A stretch of 64,000 nt of DNA from the NCBI RefSeq assembly GCF_003576645.1, contig NC_044918.1, positions 22,314,452-22,378,451 of the forward strand. Direction: 5' to 3'. The notes below the pieces were generated by a model that was given only the letters and a program-made list of their open reading frames with translations, searched no databases and was not told the origin of the DNA. The position numbers and the translations under genes were made by a program. Shown here piece by piece: positions 45,905 to 56,888 of this stretch. Origin of the DNA: Ipomoea triloba. Lineage: Eukaryota > Streptophyta > Magnoliopsida > Solanales > Convolvulaceae. How positions within the stretch are numbered: position 1 is the first letter of the stretch; the number at the start of each line of letters is the position of its first letter.

Positions 45905-46680
45905 GATTGGTGGAGGTCGGTAAAGGATCAAGTTCAACACCATGTCTCTCGAAAATGTGATGGTATAAGAAAATAAAGTTGTGTATCTGTTACGAGTTAT
46001 AACTTTTGACGTAGTGGTAATGATGTCAGCACCATGTCTCAAATCGAGCAGGGGTTGGGCCCAGTACTCGACAATTACCTCGCATACGCTTAACCACGTA
46101 GTTCTTTGGTTATCTAGTTGCCAGCACCACATCTCAAATCGAGTATGGCTGAGCCCAGTACCCAACAATTGCCTCACCATCGATTCGAACTTATGGTCTT
46201 GGCTCTGATACAAATTGTTGGATCTCAACGCTAGGTCACCTATCATGTAAGTCAAACATATTTAACCACAGAGTTCTTCGGTTATCTAGTTGTCATATTC
46301 TTCTTAAAACCAATTGGTGATAAGTAGGTAGGCATTAACCATTTAACCACATCCCTCCATGGTAAGCCACAACACCATGTCTCGAATCGAGTAGGGCTGA
46401 ACTCAAGTAAGGCTTGTAAGCTCTTGATCCTAACATTACAAGTGGTATTAGAGCCAGGTAACGAGTTCGAACACAGTTAAGACTGGTAAGTGTTGGGAGG
46501 GGGAATTGTTGGATGGAGGTTTGTAAAGGGTCAAGTCCAACAATTGGTGGTTAGGGTATTATTCAGCGGAAGTTGGTGAAAGCCAAGTCCAACAGACCAA
46601 CACATTGTCAGAAATAAAGTTACGTCTTTGTTACAAGTTATAGCTTTTGACATAGTGGTAATTAAATGCTTATCCTAACA
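45905..46680 (+). mobile_element. Degenerate short LTR-type element with internal duplications
   Basis: AAGCTCTTGATCCTAACATT is followed by AGTGGTATTAGAGCCAGG (primer-site-like), AACGAGTTCGAACACAG (B-box-like), GTTGGGAGGGGGAAT (polypurine), then TTGTTGGATGGAGGTTTGTA and, 150 bp on, AGTTATAGCTTTTGACATAG and ATGCTTATCCTAACA. So two LTR-like units flank a ~70-bp interior. Upstream, CACCATGTCTCAAATCGAGC-like blocks are repeated three times with TTAACCACGTAGTTCTTTGG. Related to 20062 and 57558. Confidence 0.55.
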
Positions 46681-47880
46681 TTTATTTATATAATTTGACA
46701 CATTACTTCTGTGGTCCCCTGCATTTTAACGGTTCATAAGGTTGCCTTATATCAAATTAAATCTTTACCTACTCATGACATAAGGTATTCTTCTTGATGC
46801 TTGAGTTTTTTGCGTGAACGTGTGAATTACAATTTAATGGTAAACATGTAGTATACATAACATTCAACATAAACATTCAATTCAACAAAAGTAGTACAAT
46901 AATATAATTTCTCAAATTTCTTGAAAAGATGAGAGTTGCAGAAGTGGACAAGAGTTCAATATGGTAGCTAGAGGGCATCCATTGGATGATCCAAGGCATT
47001 GTTACATTGGGTCATATTCGCTGGGGAACAAGGGGAAAGGGGCAATATAATAGTACGTACATTGCTTTAACTTGAGCACACTGTTTGGTGCCGTGACGTA
47101 CGCGAGTGCGAGTGGCCACCACTATTCATTCATACATACAAATACAAGTTGACAAAGAAATAAAATGATACCGAATAGTTGACACATTTTGTATTTACAG
47201 CTGAAAATTTTTGTTTTTGTAAGTTGTAACTATCATATTATGTGTTTGTAATTATTTATATGTATAAAAATTGTTAATTGTAGGTACAAAATATGTTAAT
47301 TATATTAAAGGTACAAAATTTTTTTATCAGAATTCATAATGCAATATGAACCATATTCCATGGTATAACAATTGTACAAGTACTGGCAGATTGCCCATTG
47401 TGTAAGTTTTTCTCAATTCCTTTCGCTTTGGATTCTTCTTCCCAGAATTATTCCAGCTTCCAATTATTATGTGGATAAGGTTTGAGTTAAGATTAAGATT
47501 TCCATCTTCGTCTAGGAGATTCAGCCTGGTCCCAGTTCCACGTACACTATGAAACACTTAATTATTAACTATATCATTTATCTTAAGCAATCATATCATG
47601 ATGCATAATGGATGAATTCAAGTGTGTAATCCATTACATTTAACTAATCCCATTATCCAAGTGCTCACATAAAAACTTAACTTGCTCATCTTCCAATGAC
47701 GCCAACTCAAATAATTGGGCACTTCATCTCATCTCTTAATTATTACTCTATAACTAACAATTCAATAAAAAAATATTATGGTTGTGATCGAAGAGCTTAG
47801 CATGTTTTTCTTAAACCTCTGTTCTTATATTGTAAAAGAAAAGTCCCCAAAACTCCCATAGGTAGTTTAGTTGATTCTTA
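46681..47880. other. Intergenic DNA, nothing recognised
   Basis: A 76-codon minus frame (47557-47327) has no recognisable domain. No RNA gene is supported. Confidence 0.35.
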
Positions 47881-47881
47881 G

Positions 47882-48321
47882 GCAGTGTTGTAAAAATCGA
47901 ATTAGCTTAAGCTGCCTAAGCACCAACTAGGCGCTAGGTGCCCTAGGCCGAAGCGATTTCAACCCTAGGCGGCTTTTAGTCAGCTGACCAACTAACCAGC
48001 CGACTAGGCACCGACTCAGACGAGTTGAGCGCCTAACTCGGCTGAGTCGAGCGCCTAACTCGACTGAGTCAGCACCTGACTTGGCCGAGTTGGCACTCAA
48101 CTCGACTGGGTGGTTTTTTTGCCTACTCGACTACTCCTCTTCTATATTTCTCCAGTCATGTACTCAGCTAACCATCTAACATATGAAGTTGACTAATTTG
48201 GGGGATATAATAGTCTAACAACTCCTAGCTCTCAGGGGAAAAAGTGAACATGATATACTCGGATTACTAACAGGCTTAGGCGCCCTACTAGCGCCTAGTA
48301 CCTTCTGCAATATTGTTCCTA
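47882..48321. mobile_element. hAT-like MITE with GCGCCTAG repeats
   Basis: Starts CAGTGTTGTAAAAATCG, a common start of plant hAT-type non-autonomous elements, followed by CTAGGCGCTAGGTGCCCTAG. The right end has TTAGGCGCCCTACTAGCGCC and GCAATATTGTTCC. The middle repeats GAGTCGAGCGCCTAACTCG. An 8-bp duplication was not found. Confidence 0.5.
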
Positions 48322-49265
48322 GTGACAGATTGTGAGCAAGAACGCATCAGACACTAATCCTCCCACCTAATGTAATGGGCCACTGAATCATCGAGACTTA
48401 CTCTTCACAATCTTGTGGGTCCGAGGTGTAAGAACTCTTGAGGTGAGAGATTTCGCGTTGTAGACAAATAGAGAAGTCCTCAATAACAGAACACTACTTT
48501 CACTTGGTTCCTAAATAATTGTTTTACAGGAACAAAATAGTCCTCAATCCTCATCACTTCCCTTAGCTGCATATTTAAGTACTCTCTGATCTATCCGTAA
48601 CTTAAACATTTAATTAGCTGATGGTTAGGTGTGCAGCTTGTACAACTGCTTAATACCAACAACGATTAATCTATGGATAAAGTAAAACTAGAGTATCATT
48701 AACATACCTAATACTTTTTCTTCTAAGCAAGAAGGCTCACAACTTCACTTCTTGCCCATGTGTTAAGCCCAAGCCGTGTACTTCTGTACCCACATGCTTG
48801 TCTCCCTCGCCGAAATGTATATTTATTTGTAACTACTCATTATTTTCTAAGATCAATATATTTGAATGCTTAAATACATTTTAGATCATCTTAAAAACTT
48901 AAGCTTTAATGCAATTAATGGCATGTTGGGTAGATATGAATTGTAATTTATTTACAAGTTAATTCTAAGAAGTGAATAATTTCAGAGTTTGATGGAAAGA
49001 ATTATAATTTTATGAAATTACAGCTCTTCAAATTTGAAGAATTACAAATCTCACATTCCTCAACTCCTAAAAATTGCAATTCCATGGAAAAAAAGATTAG
49101 AGTGTGAGGATCAAATTGCCCTCCTTAACAATCTTAGATGGTCTTTTTATAGGAGTTGTAATTACACGGACTACATTTTCGTCTTTATACTACTTATTCC
49201 CTTTCAATATATACCACTTGTTAAGATCGAAGAATTACATGGAAGAACGAATCGGTAAAAAATTT
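48322..49265. other. Intergenic DNA, nothing recognised
   Basis: The part just upstream of the ndhH fragment (49034-49265) may be a relic of the same insertion, but no plastid gene is recognisable in it. Confidence 0.3.
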
Positions 49266-49553
49266 ATGACTGCACCAGCTACAATAAAAGACCTCATGAT
49301 AATCAATATGGGTCCTCACCACCCATCAATGCATGGTGTTCTTCGACTTATTCTTACTCTCGATGGTGAAGATGTTATTGACTGCGAACCAATATTGGGT
49401 TATTTACACATAGGGGTGGAGAAAATTGCTAAAAGCCGAATAATTATACAATATTTGCCCTATGTCACACGTTGGGATTATTTAGCTACTATGTTTACAG
49501 AAGCAATAACCGTAAATGGAAGCGCTTATTACTATGCCAAAATATATAATTAG
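49266..49553 (+). pseudogene. ndhH: Nuclear fragment of plastid ndhH (NDH subunit H), N-terminal part
   Basis: The frame starting at 49266 matches the N-terminus of plastid NdhH for about 85 residues: [51 protein letters not shown] and AITVNG. Homology then stops; about ten unrelated residues lead to a stop. The full subunit is about 390 residues, so most is missing. Changes at conserved sites are visible (HH for QH in the GPQHPSMHG motif; HIGVEK for HRGMEK), with no internal stop. It is a nuclear plastid-DNA insertion (NUPT) diverging without selection, not a working gene. An open frame beginning at 49104 includes non-plastid sequence and should not be used as the start. Confidence 0.85.
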
Positions 49554-50064
49554 TAGCGAAAGATGCAAATTTATTTCCTTATTGCTGGCCAAACAAGACA
49601 TGACCTTTACTGGTCACTGCCCAACAATCCCGCAACCATTTGAGTGCTAAACTTGACTTTTATAAACCCCGCCCAATAATTTCTCAATTCACCGAGTGCT
49701 AGAGTTGATTTTTTTGTTCTGCACAACATTTCTTTCACAAGAATTGAAATTACAATTTATTCCTCTCTTAATTCCCTCATTGCAATCAAACATCATGTAA
49801 TATCCTGTCGGGAGAAATAGGCGGGATTAGGTGGCATTCGGTGTGGCCTGTAGTATAGGTTTAGCTGTGGACTATATGGCGTAGTCCATCGTCACTAGTA
49901 TGGTGATTATGAGCCAACTGAAAAGCTATTAGCTAAGGGGGATTAAAAAACAAAAAATCTAAAGGTGGAAACTACGATCCACTAGCTTGGTGTTACTCCA
50001 AGTAGAGGCCAGCTAAGAAATGGACCTCGCAACAACCTCACCTATTCACTCTGCCACCGCCATT
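49554..50064. other. Upstream region of the pectinesterase gene; degraded LTR-like words
   Basis: GACCTTTACTGGTCACTGCC followed by CAACAATCCCGC (49600-49640) resembles the minus-strand LTR-like repeat at 57558. No gene. Confidence 0.35.
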
Positions 50065-50202
50065 ATATATACACAACACATGATACACACTCTCCCCGCA
50101 CTTCCTTCCTTCCTCTCTATACTCGAATCATTTCATTTCATTTCACCTTAATAACTTCAGTAAAAATAACCTTAATTTCTCCGATCCTCTAACGGCATTT
50201 TA
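50063..50202 (+). promoter_or_regulatory. Pectinesterase core promoter and 5' leader
   Basis: A TATA box (TTATATATACACA, about 50063-50075) lies some 130 bases before the ATG at 50203. CT-rich sequence (TTCCTTCCTTCCTCTCTATA) around 50103-50122 is typical of plant leaders. The start site itself is not visible. Confidence 0.5.
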
Positions 50203-53200
50203 ATGGAGTATGGGAGGCTCGGGTCGTCGGTGGAGCGGGGCGGTTCGGCGTCGCGCCGGGAGATGTTGCCGGACGGGGCGAGGTGCGGGAAGGGGAAGAA
50301 GGTGAAGGCTCTGCTAATGTTTGCAGCGGTTCTGATCGTTGCCTCCGCGGCTTCGGTGGCGGTTTTGGTGGGGGTGAGGGGGAAGGGGGAAGGGGATAGG
50401 ATCACGGCGAGGCCTACTCAGGCTATTGCCCGGACGTGTAGCAGGACGCGGTACCCGAGCGTGTGTGTGAACGAGCTCCGGGATTTCCCGGGCGCGCTGG
50501 CGGCGTCGGACGCCGACCTGGTCCACATTTCCGTCAACGTGACGCTCCAGCGGTTCGGGCGGGCGTTGTACATGGCGACCGACCTTAGCACCCTCCCGAT
50601 GAGCGCGCTCGAGAGGTCGGCCTACGAGGATTGCCTCGAGCTCCTCGACGACTCGGTGGAGCTCCTCTCCCGCTCGCTGACCTCCGTAAGCGGAGGGAGG
50701 GCGCAGGACGTGCACACGTGGCTCAGCGCCGCGCTCACCAACCAGGACACGTGTACCGAGGGGCTGCTCGAAACTAACGGCCCCGTGAAGAGCCAGATGT
50801 CGGCGAGGTTGAAGAACTTATCGGAGCTGGTCAGCAACTGTCTGGCCATTTTCGCTGCCGCCCACGGCGACGATGACTTCGCCGGCGTGCCGATTCAGAA
50901 CCGCCGCCGTAGGTTGTTGGGGCACGGAGATTTCCCGGAATGGTTATCTCGGAAGGAACGGAGATTGCTTGACTTGCCGGCGCCGGCGATCCAAGCCGAC
51001 ATAATCGTGTCACAGGACGGCAACGGAACGGTGAAGACTATCGCCGAGGCGATCAAGAAAGTGCCGGAACACAGTACTCGCCGGACCATTATTTACGTGA
51101 GGGCAGGAAAGTAAGTTCACCTTTCCCTCTTTCGAGCTGGATAAAAGCAGCCTTGATCTTTTACCCTTTTTTATCTGCCTTTCTAACTTCTAATGCCTTC
51201 TTTGCTTTATGAATTGACGTTCCTATCCATATCCTTTTACATGAATTTATTTATTCTCCTTTTAATCCCTAATTATTAGTTACTCCGTCCCATTTTGTTT
51301 ATTTGATTAGATTAGTTAAATTTGGTTGAAATTATTTATAATTCAATTTTTTTAATATATAAAATTTATATATTTAGAAACTACGTTAAAATTACTTTTA
51401 AATAAAAAATTAAATTTAAAAATTATTTAAAAAATAAAGAATATATAGTTGGTTTAATTAAAAAATAATAAAGGGGACATCTAAAATGGACAGGGGAGTA
51501 TTTACTAATTTTTGTTTTAATTAATCATGGAATAAGAATCCAAGAAGCCTAAATAATTATTTATGAGAGTCTTTATGGAATCATATGTCACGGTTTCTCA
51601 CCAGCCATAAAGAAAAATAATTATGTTTTAGTACAATTTATATTTTATATTATATATGAACTTACCTACACAGGAAATAATACAAGTATAATTTTATTTC
51701 TCATTTTTTTTAAAAAAAAGATACCAAAATTCTTTTGTTTTTTTTTTTTTAAAGACAGCATGAATGCATTAAGAAAATTATTATTTGTAGAAAAATTTTA
51801 TACTATATGGTAACTTTGCTGTCATTTCTCGGTATTCGATAAATTACCATAATGCGATTGGTTGGAAGCTCTGACTATTCCTCACGTGAACCATTTTTTA
51901 ACGTTTTTTTCGAAACGGTACAATAATGTAGAGTAATTTACACATCACTAATAAGTATTAACTAAGGAAGGGTAGAACTGGGAAATCAAAGAAAATTGGG
52001 GAGGTGTTTGTAAAATGGGAACCAAATGTGTCGGCAGAAATGAGATTAAATATATTTGGGTGTTAACTATTTATTTATTTATTTATTTACGCAGGTATGT
52101 AGAGCAAAATCTGAAAATAGGGAGGAAAAAAACAAATGTGATGATGATCGGAGACGGGAAGGGCAAAACGGTAATTGCGGGAGGAAGCAGCGTTGCCGAT
52201 AACATGACGACATTCCACACCGCCGCTTTCGGTAAATTAAAAAGAATTATTTTTTTTTTTTTTGGAATTTTTCTGCTTTTTTATTTTCTAATGCTGTTGA
52301 AATTAAATTTCTAAATCCATTAATTATTTGTGCCGGAAAATAATGGGCTCTTGACCCCTGCGGCCCGTGCATGCATGAATGCATATTCATGTTAAAGTAT
52401 AGTGCACTCACGTGGCCTGTCACCCTAAGATTTGATAGTTGATTACTACTTAACTACCCAACTATATTGGCCCTATTCATAATGTTTATGGATATTATTC
52501 CACATCAGTTTTGCATGTGATCGCTAAATTTAAAAGATTTTTTTTATGGATTACGTTAAAGTATCAATGATTTATAATACGAGTGAATTCAATAATAAGC
52601 TTAGAGATAATTTTTTGAAATAAGATAGATCTATCTGACCGACATAATATTGTCAAGTATAGAGAATTATAGATTCAATTTTCATTAGAACATTTATGTG
52701 TACCCTTTGAATGTTACATAAGAAAATGAGGACAGCTATGCATATTGCAACACTTAACTGGCTTACCAATTTGTTGGCAGACATTATGAGAGGTGGGTGG
52801 GTCATTGCCAATACTATACATCACATTATAATTTGGAAAATTTTGAATGTGTAGACAGTATAAATATTTTCCCTTGAAATGCATTTTTTGTCCAATAACT
52901 TTTAGAAAAGTCATCCGTCCATTTCCGCCCAATTTAGTCAATGTCCCCCACCATTAGTGGGGCCGCAGTGACTTAACTTACTGGTTCAGTATGCAACATT
53001 TGGAGTAGGAAGTTAATTTTCGAAATTTGGCCGCAACAGTGAGGATTATGTTTAAAGTAGACAGATATTTTGTGCGCACTAACATTTGCTATGTTAGTTG
53101 AGCCACTAAGAGTTAATTACCGATTTGGTCCCTCGACTATTGGAATTTCACCTCTTTGATCCTCGACAATTTTTCTTGCCTAAATAAGTCATCGACTTTG

Positions 53201-54324
53201 AAAAAATTAATCAATTTGGTCCTCCGTTTATTTTTACCGTTTGATATCCGTTAAATCGTGACCAAATTTGTAATTTTATTATAGTCAAGGGACCATTTCA
53301 GTCAAAAATTAATTATCGAAATGGTCCCTTGACTATAACAAAATTATCAATCCAGTCCCGATTTAACGGTTGTTTAACTCCAAAATAAACGGAGGACAAA
53401 ATTGATTAATTTTTTCAAAGTCGAAGATTTAATTGAGCAAGAAAAATTGTTGAGGACCAAAACGGTGAAATTTCAATTGCCGAGGGACCAAACCAGTAAT
53501 TAACTCAGCCACTAATTACTATAGTTTATATCCTTCCAAATAGGGAGCCATATTTTCTAGTTATATATATTATATTATATTTTGTGAATTGTTGGAGTAA
53601 GATTTTGGTATGGTGTGGACTTACAGCTGCAACTGGGGCGGGTTTCATTGCAAAGGACATAACGTTTGAAAACTGGGCCGGACCAGCGAAGCACCAGGCG
53701 GTGGCGCTTAGGATCGGCGCAGATCACGCCGTGATCTACCGCTGCCAGATCATCGGCTACCAAGACACCTTATACGTGCACTCCCAGCGGCAGTTCTACC
53801 GCGAGTGCGAAATCTACGGCACGGTGGACTTCATCTTCGGCAACGCCGCGGTGGTGCTCCAGAACTGCACCATCTACGCGCGGAAGCCCATGGCGGGGCA
53901 GAAGAACACCATCACCGCGCAGAACCGCAAGGACCCGAACCAAAACACCGGCATCTCCATCCACGCGTCCCGCATCCTGGCCACCTCCGACCTCGACTCC
54001 TCCCAGGCCAACTTCTCCACCTACCTCGGCCGACCCTGGAAGATGTACTCGCGGACGGTCGTCATGATGTCGTACATCGGCGACCACGTTCACCCGCGGG
54101 GGTGGTTGGAGTGGAACGCTACCTTCGCGCTCGACACGCTCTACTACGGCGAGTACATGAACTCCGGCCCCGGGGCGGCCTTGGCTCGGCGGGTCAGCTG
54201 GCCGGGCTACCGGGTCATCACGTTGCCCGTCGAGGCTAGCAAGTTCACCGTGGCGCAGTTCATTTTTGGATCCTCGTGGTTGCCTTCAACTGGAGTGGCT
54301 TTCTTGGCTGGTCTTAGCACTTAA
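50203..54324 (+). CDS. PME34: Pectinesterase with N-terminal pectinesterase-inhibitor domain (PME34/PME61 clade)
   Basis: Exons 50203-51110, 52095-52231 and 53627-54324 give 580 residues; both introns are GT-AG and phases agree. Residues 36-58 form a signal anchor. Residues ~74-216 form the inhibitor (PMEI) domain with Cys79/Cys88 and Cys144/Cys184. Two RRLL processing sites follow (about 236-239 and 253-256), where subtilases normally release the enzyme. The PME domain (266-570) has GKYVE, QAVAL (Gln372), GYQDTLY (Gln394, Asp395), DFIFG (Asp416 nucleophile) and LGRPW (Arg484), so all catalytic residues are present. It removes methyl esters from homogalacturonan in the cell wall. The ends MEYGRLG and SSWLPSTGVAFLAGL match the Arabidopsis PME34/PME61 type from memory; the exact orthologue is uncertain. 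Exons 1 and 3 are strikingly GC-rich for this window. Confidence 0.95.
51111..52094 (+). other. Pectinesterase intron 1
   Basis: GTAAGT donor and TTTACGCAG acceptor. AT-rich, no transposon with clear ends. A plus frame crossing its 3' end at 52015 is not a separate gene. Confidence 0.85.
53110..53506. mobile_element. Mutator-like palindromic MITE in pectinesterase intron 2, 9-bp target duplication
   Basis: AGCCACTAA lies at 53101-53109 and 53507-53515. The 397-bp insert is almost one long inverted repeat: GAGTTAATTACCGATTTGGT against GAGTTAATTACTGGTTTGGT, then GACTTTGAAAAAATTAATCA on both arms. Intron 2 (52232-53626) is otherwise AT-rich. A 9-bp duplication with long arms indicates Mutator superfamily mobilisation. 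Confidence 0.92.
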
Positions 54325-55055
54325 TAACCACGACTAAGCTATATATACATACACGTATACATACACTTTCTAGTGGTGATCCAATTTTAATTTTCTCAAA
54401 ATCCATAATTTCTATGGAGGAAAATTGTGAGTAGCTCTGATCTACCGTGATTTACTTCCTCTCATATTTTCTATCAGGCCGAAGCACGGGACTTTAGGAC
54501 CTGGGATTCAAAGAAAATTGTGGGTAGCCTATTTCTTCATTTACTATGGGCCAGTAAATAATATAATTTTAATGCAATTTCATTTACCAGGCCAGTATTT
54601 GGATTACCATAGGTAAGAATATAATATAGTGATTATGTATACGCCAGTGCTGGGAGTTCAAATTTCTGAATTGACATAAGTACGCGCAAGGATATTGTGA
54701 TTTGGTTACATTTTTTAATTTGTATTATTTCCCTTCAACTCAATGTATTTTGTATGAGTATGTAAAGCAAAGATTTATTAAAATGAAAAATGTTATTTTG
54801 AATATTTTCAGAAATCTACATTATTATCATTAATTAGCGTAGGCCTTGCTTAGCTTGTTGCCGTCCCGTCGGTAGGTGTGAATAGAATAATAAATGCATT
54901 CAATAATTTGTGACTGTTGAGGAAATTTTACAAATAATTGACTGATAGTATCCGTTTTTTATGTATGTGGGTCAAAACAAGACAAAAACATTAAACTACT
55001 TTGACCAAATCCAGAACATGATATTTGACATCTAAGGGGTTTTTTTTTTATTTTT
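54325..55055. other. Pectinesterase 3' flank, nothing further recognised
   Basis: Probable 3'UTR and intergenic AT-rich DNA. No gene. Confidence 0.4.
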
Positions 55056-56573
55056 TAAATGTTAAATAAGCTCTTAAATATTATACAATATAACAATTAA
55101 ATCTCTGAACTTTTAAAATATACAATTAACGCTCCAAAATTTTATTTTCATGAATAGAAGCCTGTCAACCGATTATAATAGCCGGTCACTACCATTCCGA
55201 CAAAAATTTGGCTAACTTCGATAACTTTTTGATGGTCATAAATTTACCTTTGAAGAAGTAACCATTTCTAATCGCTTTTGGTCACCTTCTTCGGAGAAGG
55301 GGACCGTTTTTTATTGCTTTAATTTTCTCCTAGAGAAGGTGACCATTTCTAGTCACCTCTCCGACCTAGAGGCGACCATGTTCCAATCGCCTTCCCTTTT
55401 CAGAAGATGGCGACCATCTCCACTTTTGGTCACCTCTCCGAAGAAGGCGCCCAATTTTTGTTGCCTTTTTTGGAAATAGCAACTAGTTTTGGTTGCTACT
55501 TCGAAGAGGGCGACCAATCCAATATAATCAACTAGCAATGCATTTGGGAGGTGCCCAACGATAATTATATATGATGGTTAGCAGTATAGAGTTGGTTACC
55601 GATAAATTAAATCTATTTGATCGATTTTAATGAGTTTGATGATTTAATTGTACCTTTTCAAAGTTCAGTAGTATAATTATTTTATGAGTTAATACCACAA
55701 ATAGTCCTCTGACTATTGGGGGTAGTACTCCTTTTAGTCCTCGACTTTCAATTCGACCACAAATGGTCCTCTGACTTTTATTTTTGACCACAAATAGTCC
55801 TCTGTTAAAATTTCTGTTAAATAGGTGTTAAATCTAGGGGTAATATTGCCAAATTGATTAATATTATTATGATTACTTCTTTTTTATAATTATATGACAA
55901 CATAATTAATTTCAAACATTAATAAACATTAAGTTAATAAATATAAAAATAAAATGGACGTGACAAATTACATAAATGAACAAATTAAATAAAAATTCAT
56001 GATTAATGTCCGCAATTTGTAATTGATTAATTATATTAATTCAACGGTGGCGGCCTTCAGTTATGTCCCAAAAAATGTTTGATCGATTAATGAAGAGTGA
56101 AAAATATTAGTCGGCCATGTATGAACAACCATGAAAATAATGGAAGCAAGGTTTTTGAAAAAAAAAATTCAATTTTAATCTGTTGGTTAAATTAAATCAG
56201 ATAGCTCTAATATTAAATCTTCATTTTGCACGCATAATTACAAGATATAAGGTGCATTATTTTTTATTTAGGAGTATTTATATTTGTTAATTGTTTCAAT
56301 TATGCTTGTTGGTGAAAAGTTATAAACATTTTTATTTTATGACCATTATATATATCAATTTGACGATAATACCCATAGATTTAACACCTATTTAACAGAA
56401 ATTTTAATGGAGGACTATTTGTGATCAAAAATGAAAGTCAGGGGACCATTTGCGGTCGAATTGAAAGTCAAGGACTAAAAAGAGTATTACCTCAATAGTC
56501 AGAGGACCATTTGTGGTATTAACTCTTATTTTATTGTGTAAAGTTCAAGGCCTAATTGACCATTTTCTTTTTT
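55056..56573. mobile_element. TIR element with GGCGACC/GGTCACC minisatellite (copy B), split by a nested insertion
   Basis: Right end reverse complement GAAAATGGTCAATTAGGCC then TTGAACTTTACAC matches the start of copy A (12974). The middle (55240-55530) holds AGAAGGTGACCATTTCTAGT- and GAAGGCGACC-type units in both orientations. Its right arm is interrupted at 55685 by a 840-bp Mutator-like element and resumes at 56526. The left border is approximate. Confidence 0.65.
55686..56525. mobile_element. Mutator-like long-TIR element, 840 bp, 9-bp target duplication
   Basis: TTATTTTAT lies at 55677-55685 and 56526-56534. Arms of about 180 bp pair: GAGTTAATACCACAAATAGT with GAGTTAATACCACAAATGGT, then GGACCATTTG/CAAATGGTCC, and TTCTGTTAAATAGGTGTTAA on both. 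The AT-rich centre has no gene. Confidence 0.92.
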
Positions 56574-56888
56574 TTTTAAATAGAAAAAATAATAAATTAA
56601 TATGGAACGACGTTAAATAAAATGACTAATTTTAAGAACGTCACTGTAATCTAAGAATGAAAATTAAAAGCTCAATCTACTCAATAATGATGCACAAGTA
56701 ATTGTCATTTAAATACACTACTAGGATAGGATAGGATAGTATTAATGATTGTCTCAATCACAAGAAGTCTTGTTGTCACTAGCATGAAATGAGAAGAGAG
56801 AATGCCCTGACAAGCTGGAATATGATCACCAAAATGTTCCCTGCCAAACAACACATTACACATTATCTAAAGGAATTCAAAAACTCAT

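Noticed and set aside
47327..47557. 76-residue minus-strand protein
   Set aside because: No recognisable domain, no splice or promoter support, and AT-rich surroundings like the rest of the intergenic DNA.
49266..49553. Functional ndhH gene
   Set aside because: Only about a fifth of the protein remains, conserved residues are changed and it ends in unrelated codons.
50314..51089. Minus-strand open frames opposite pectinesterase exon 1
   Set aside because: GC-rich shadow frames of a well-supported plus-strand gene; the same holds for 53770-54239.
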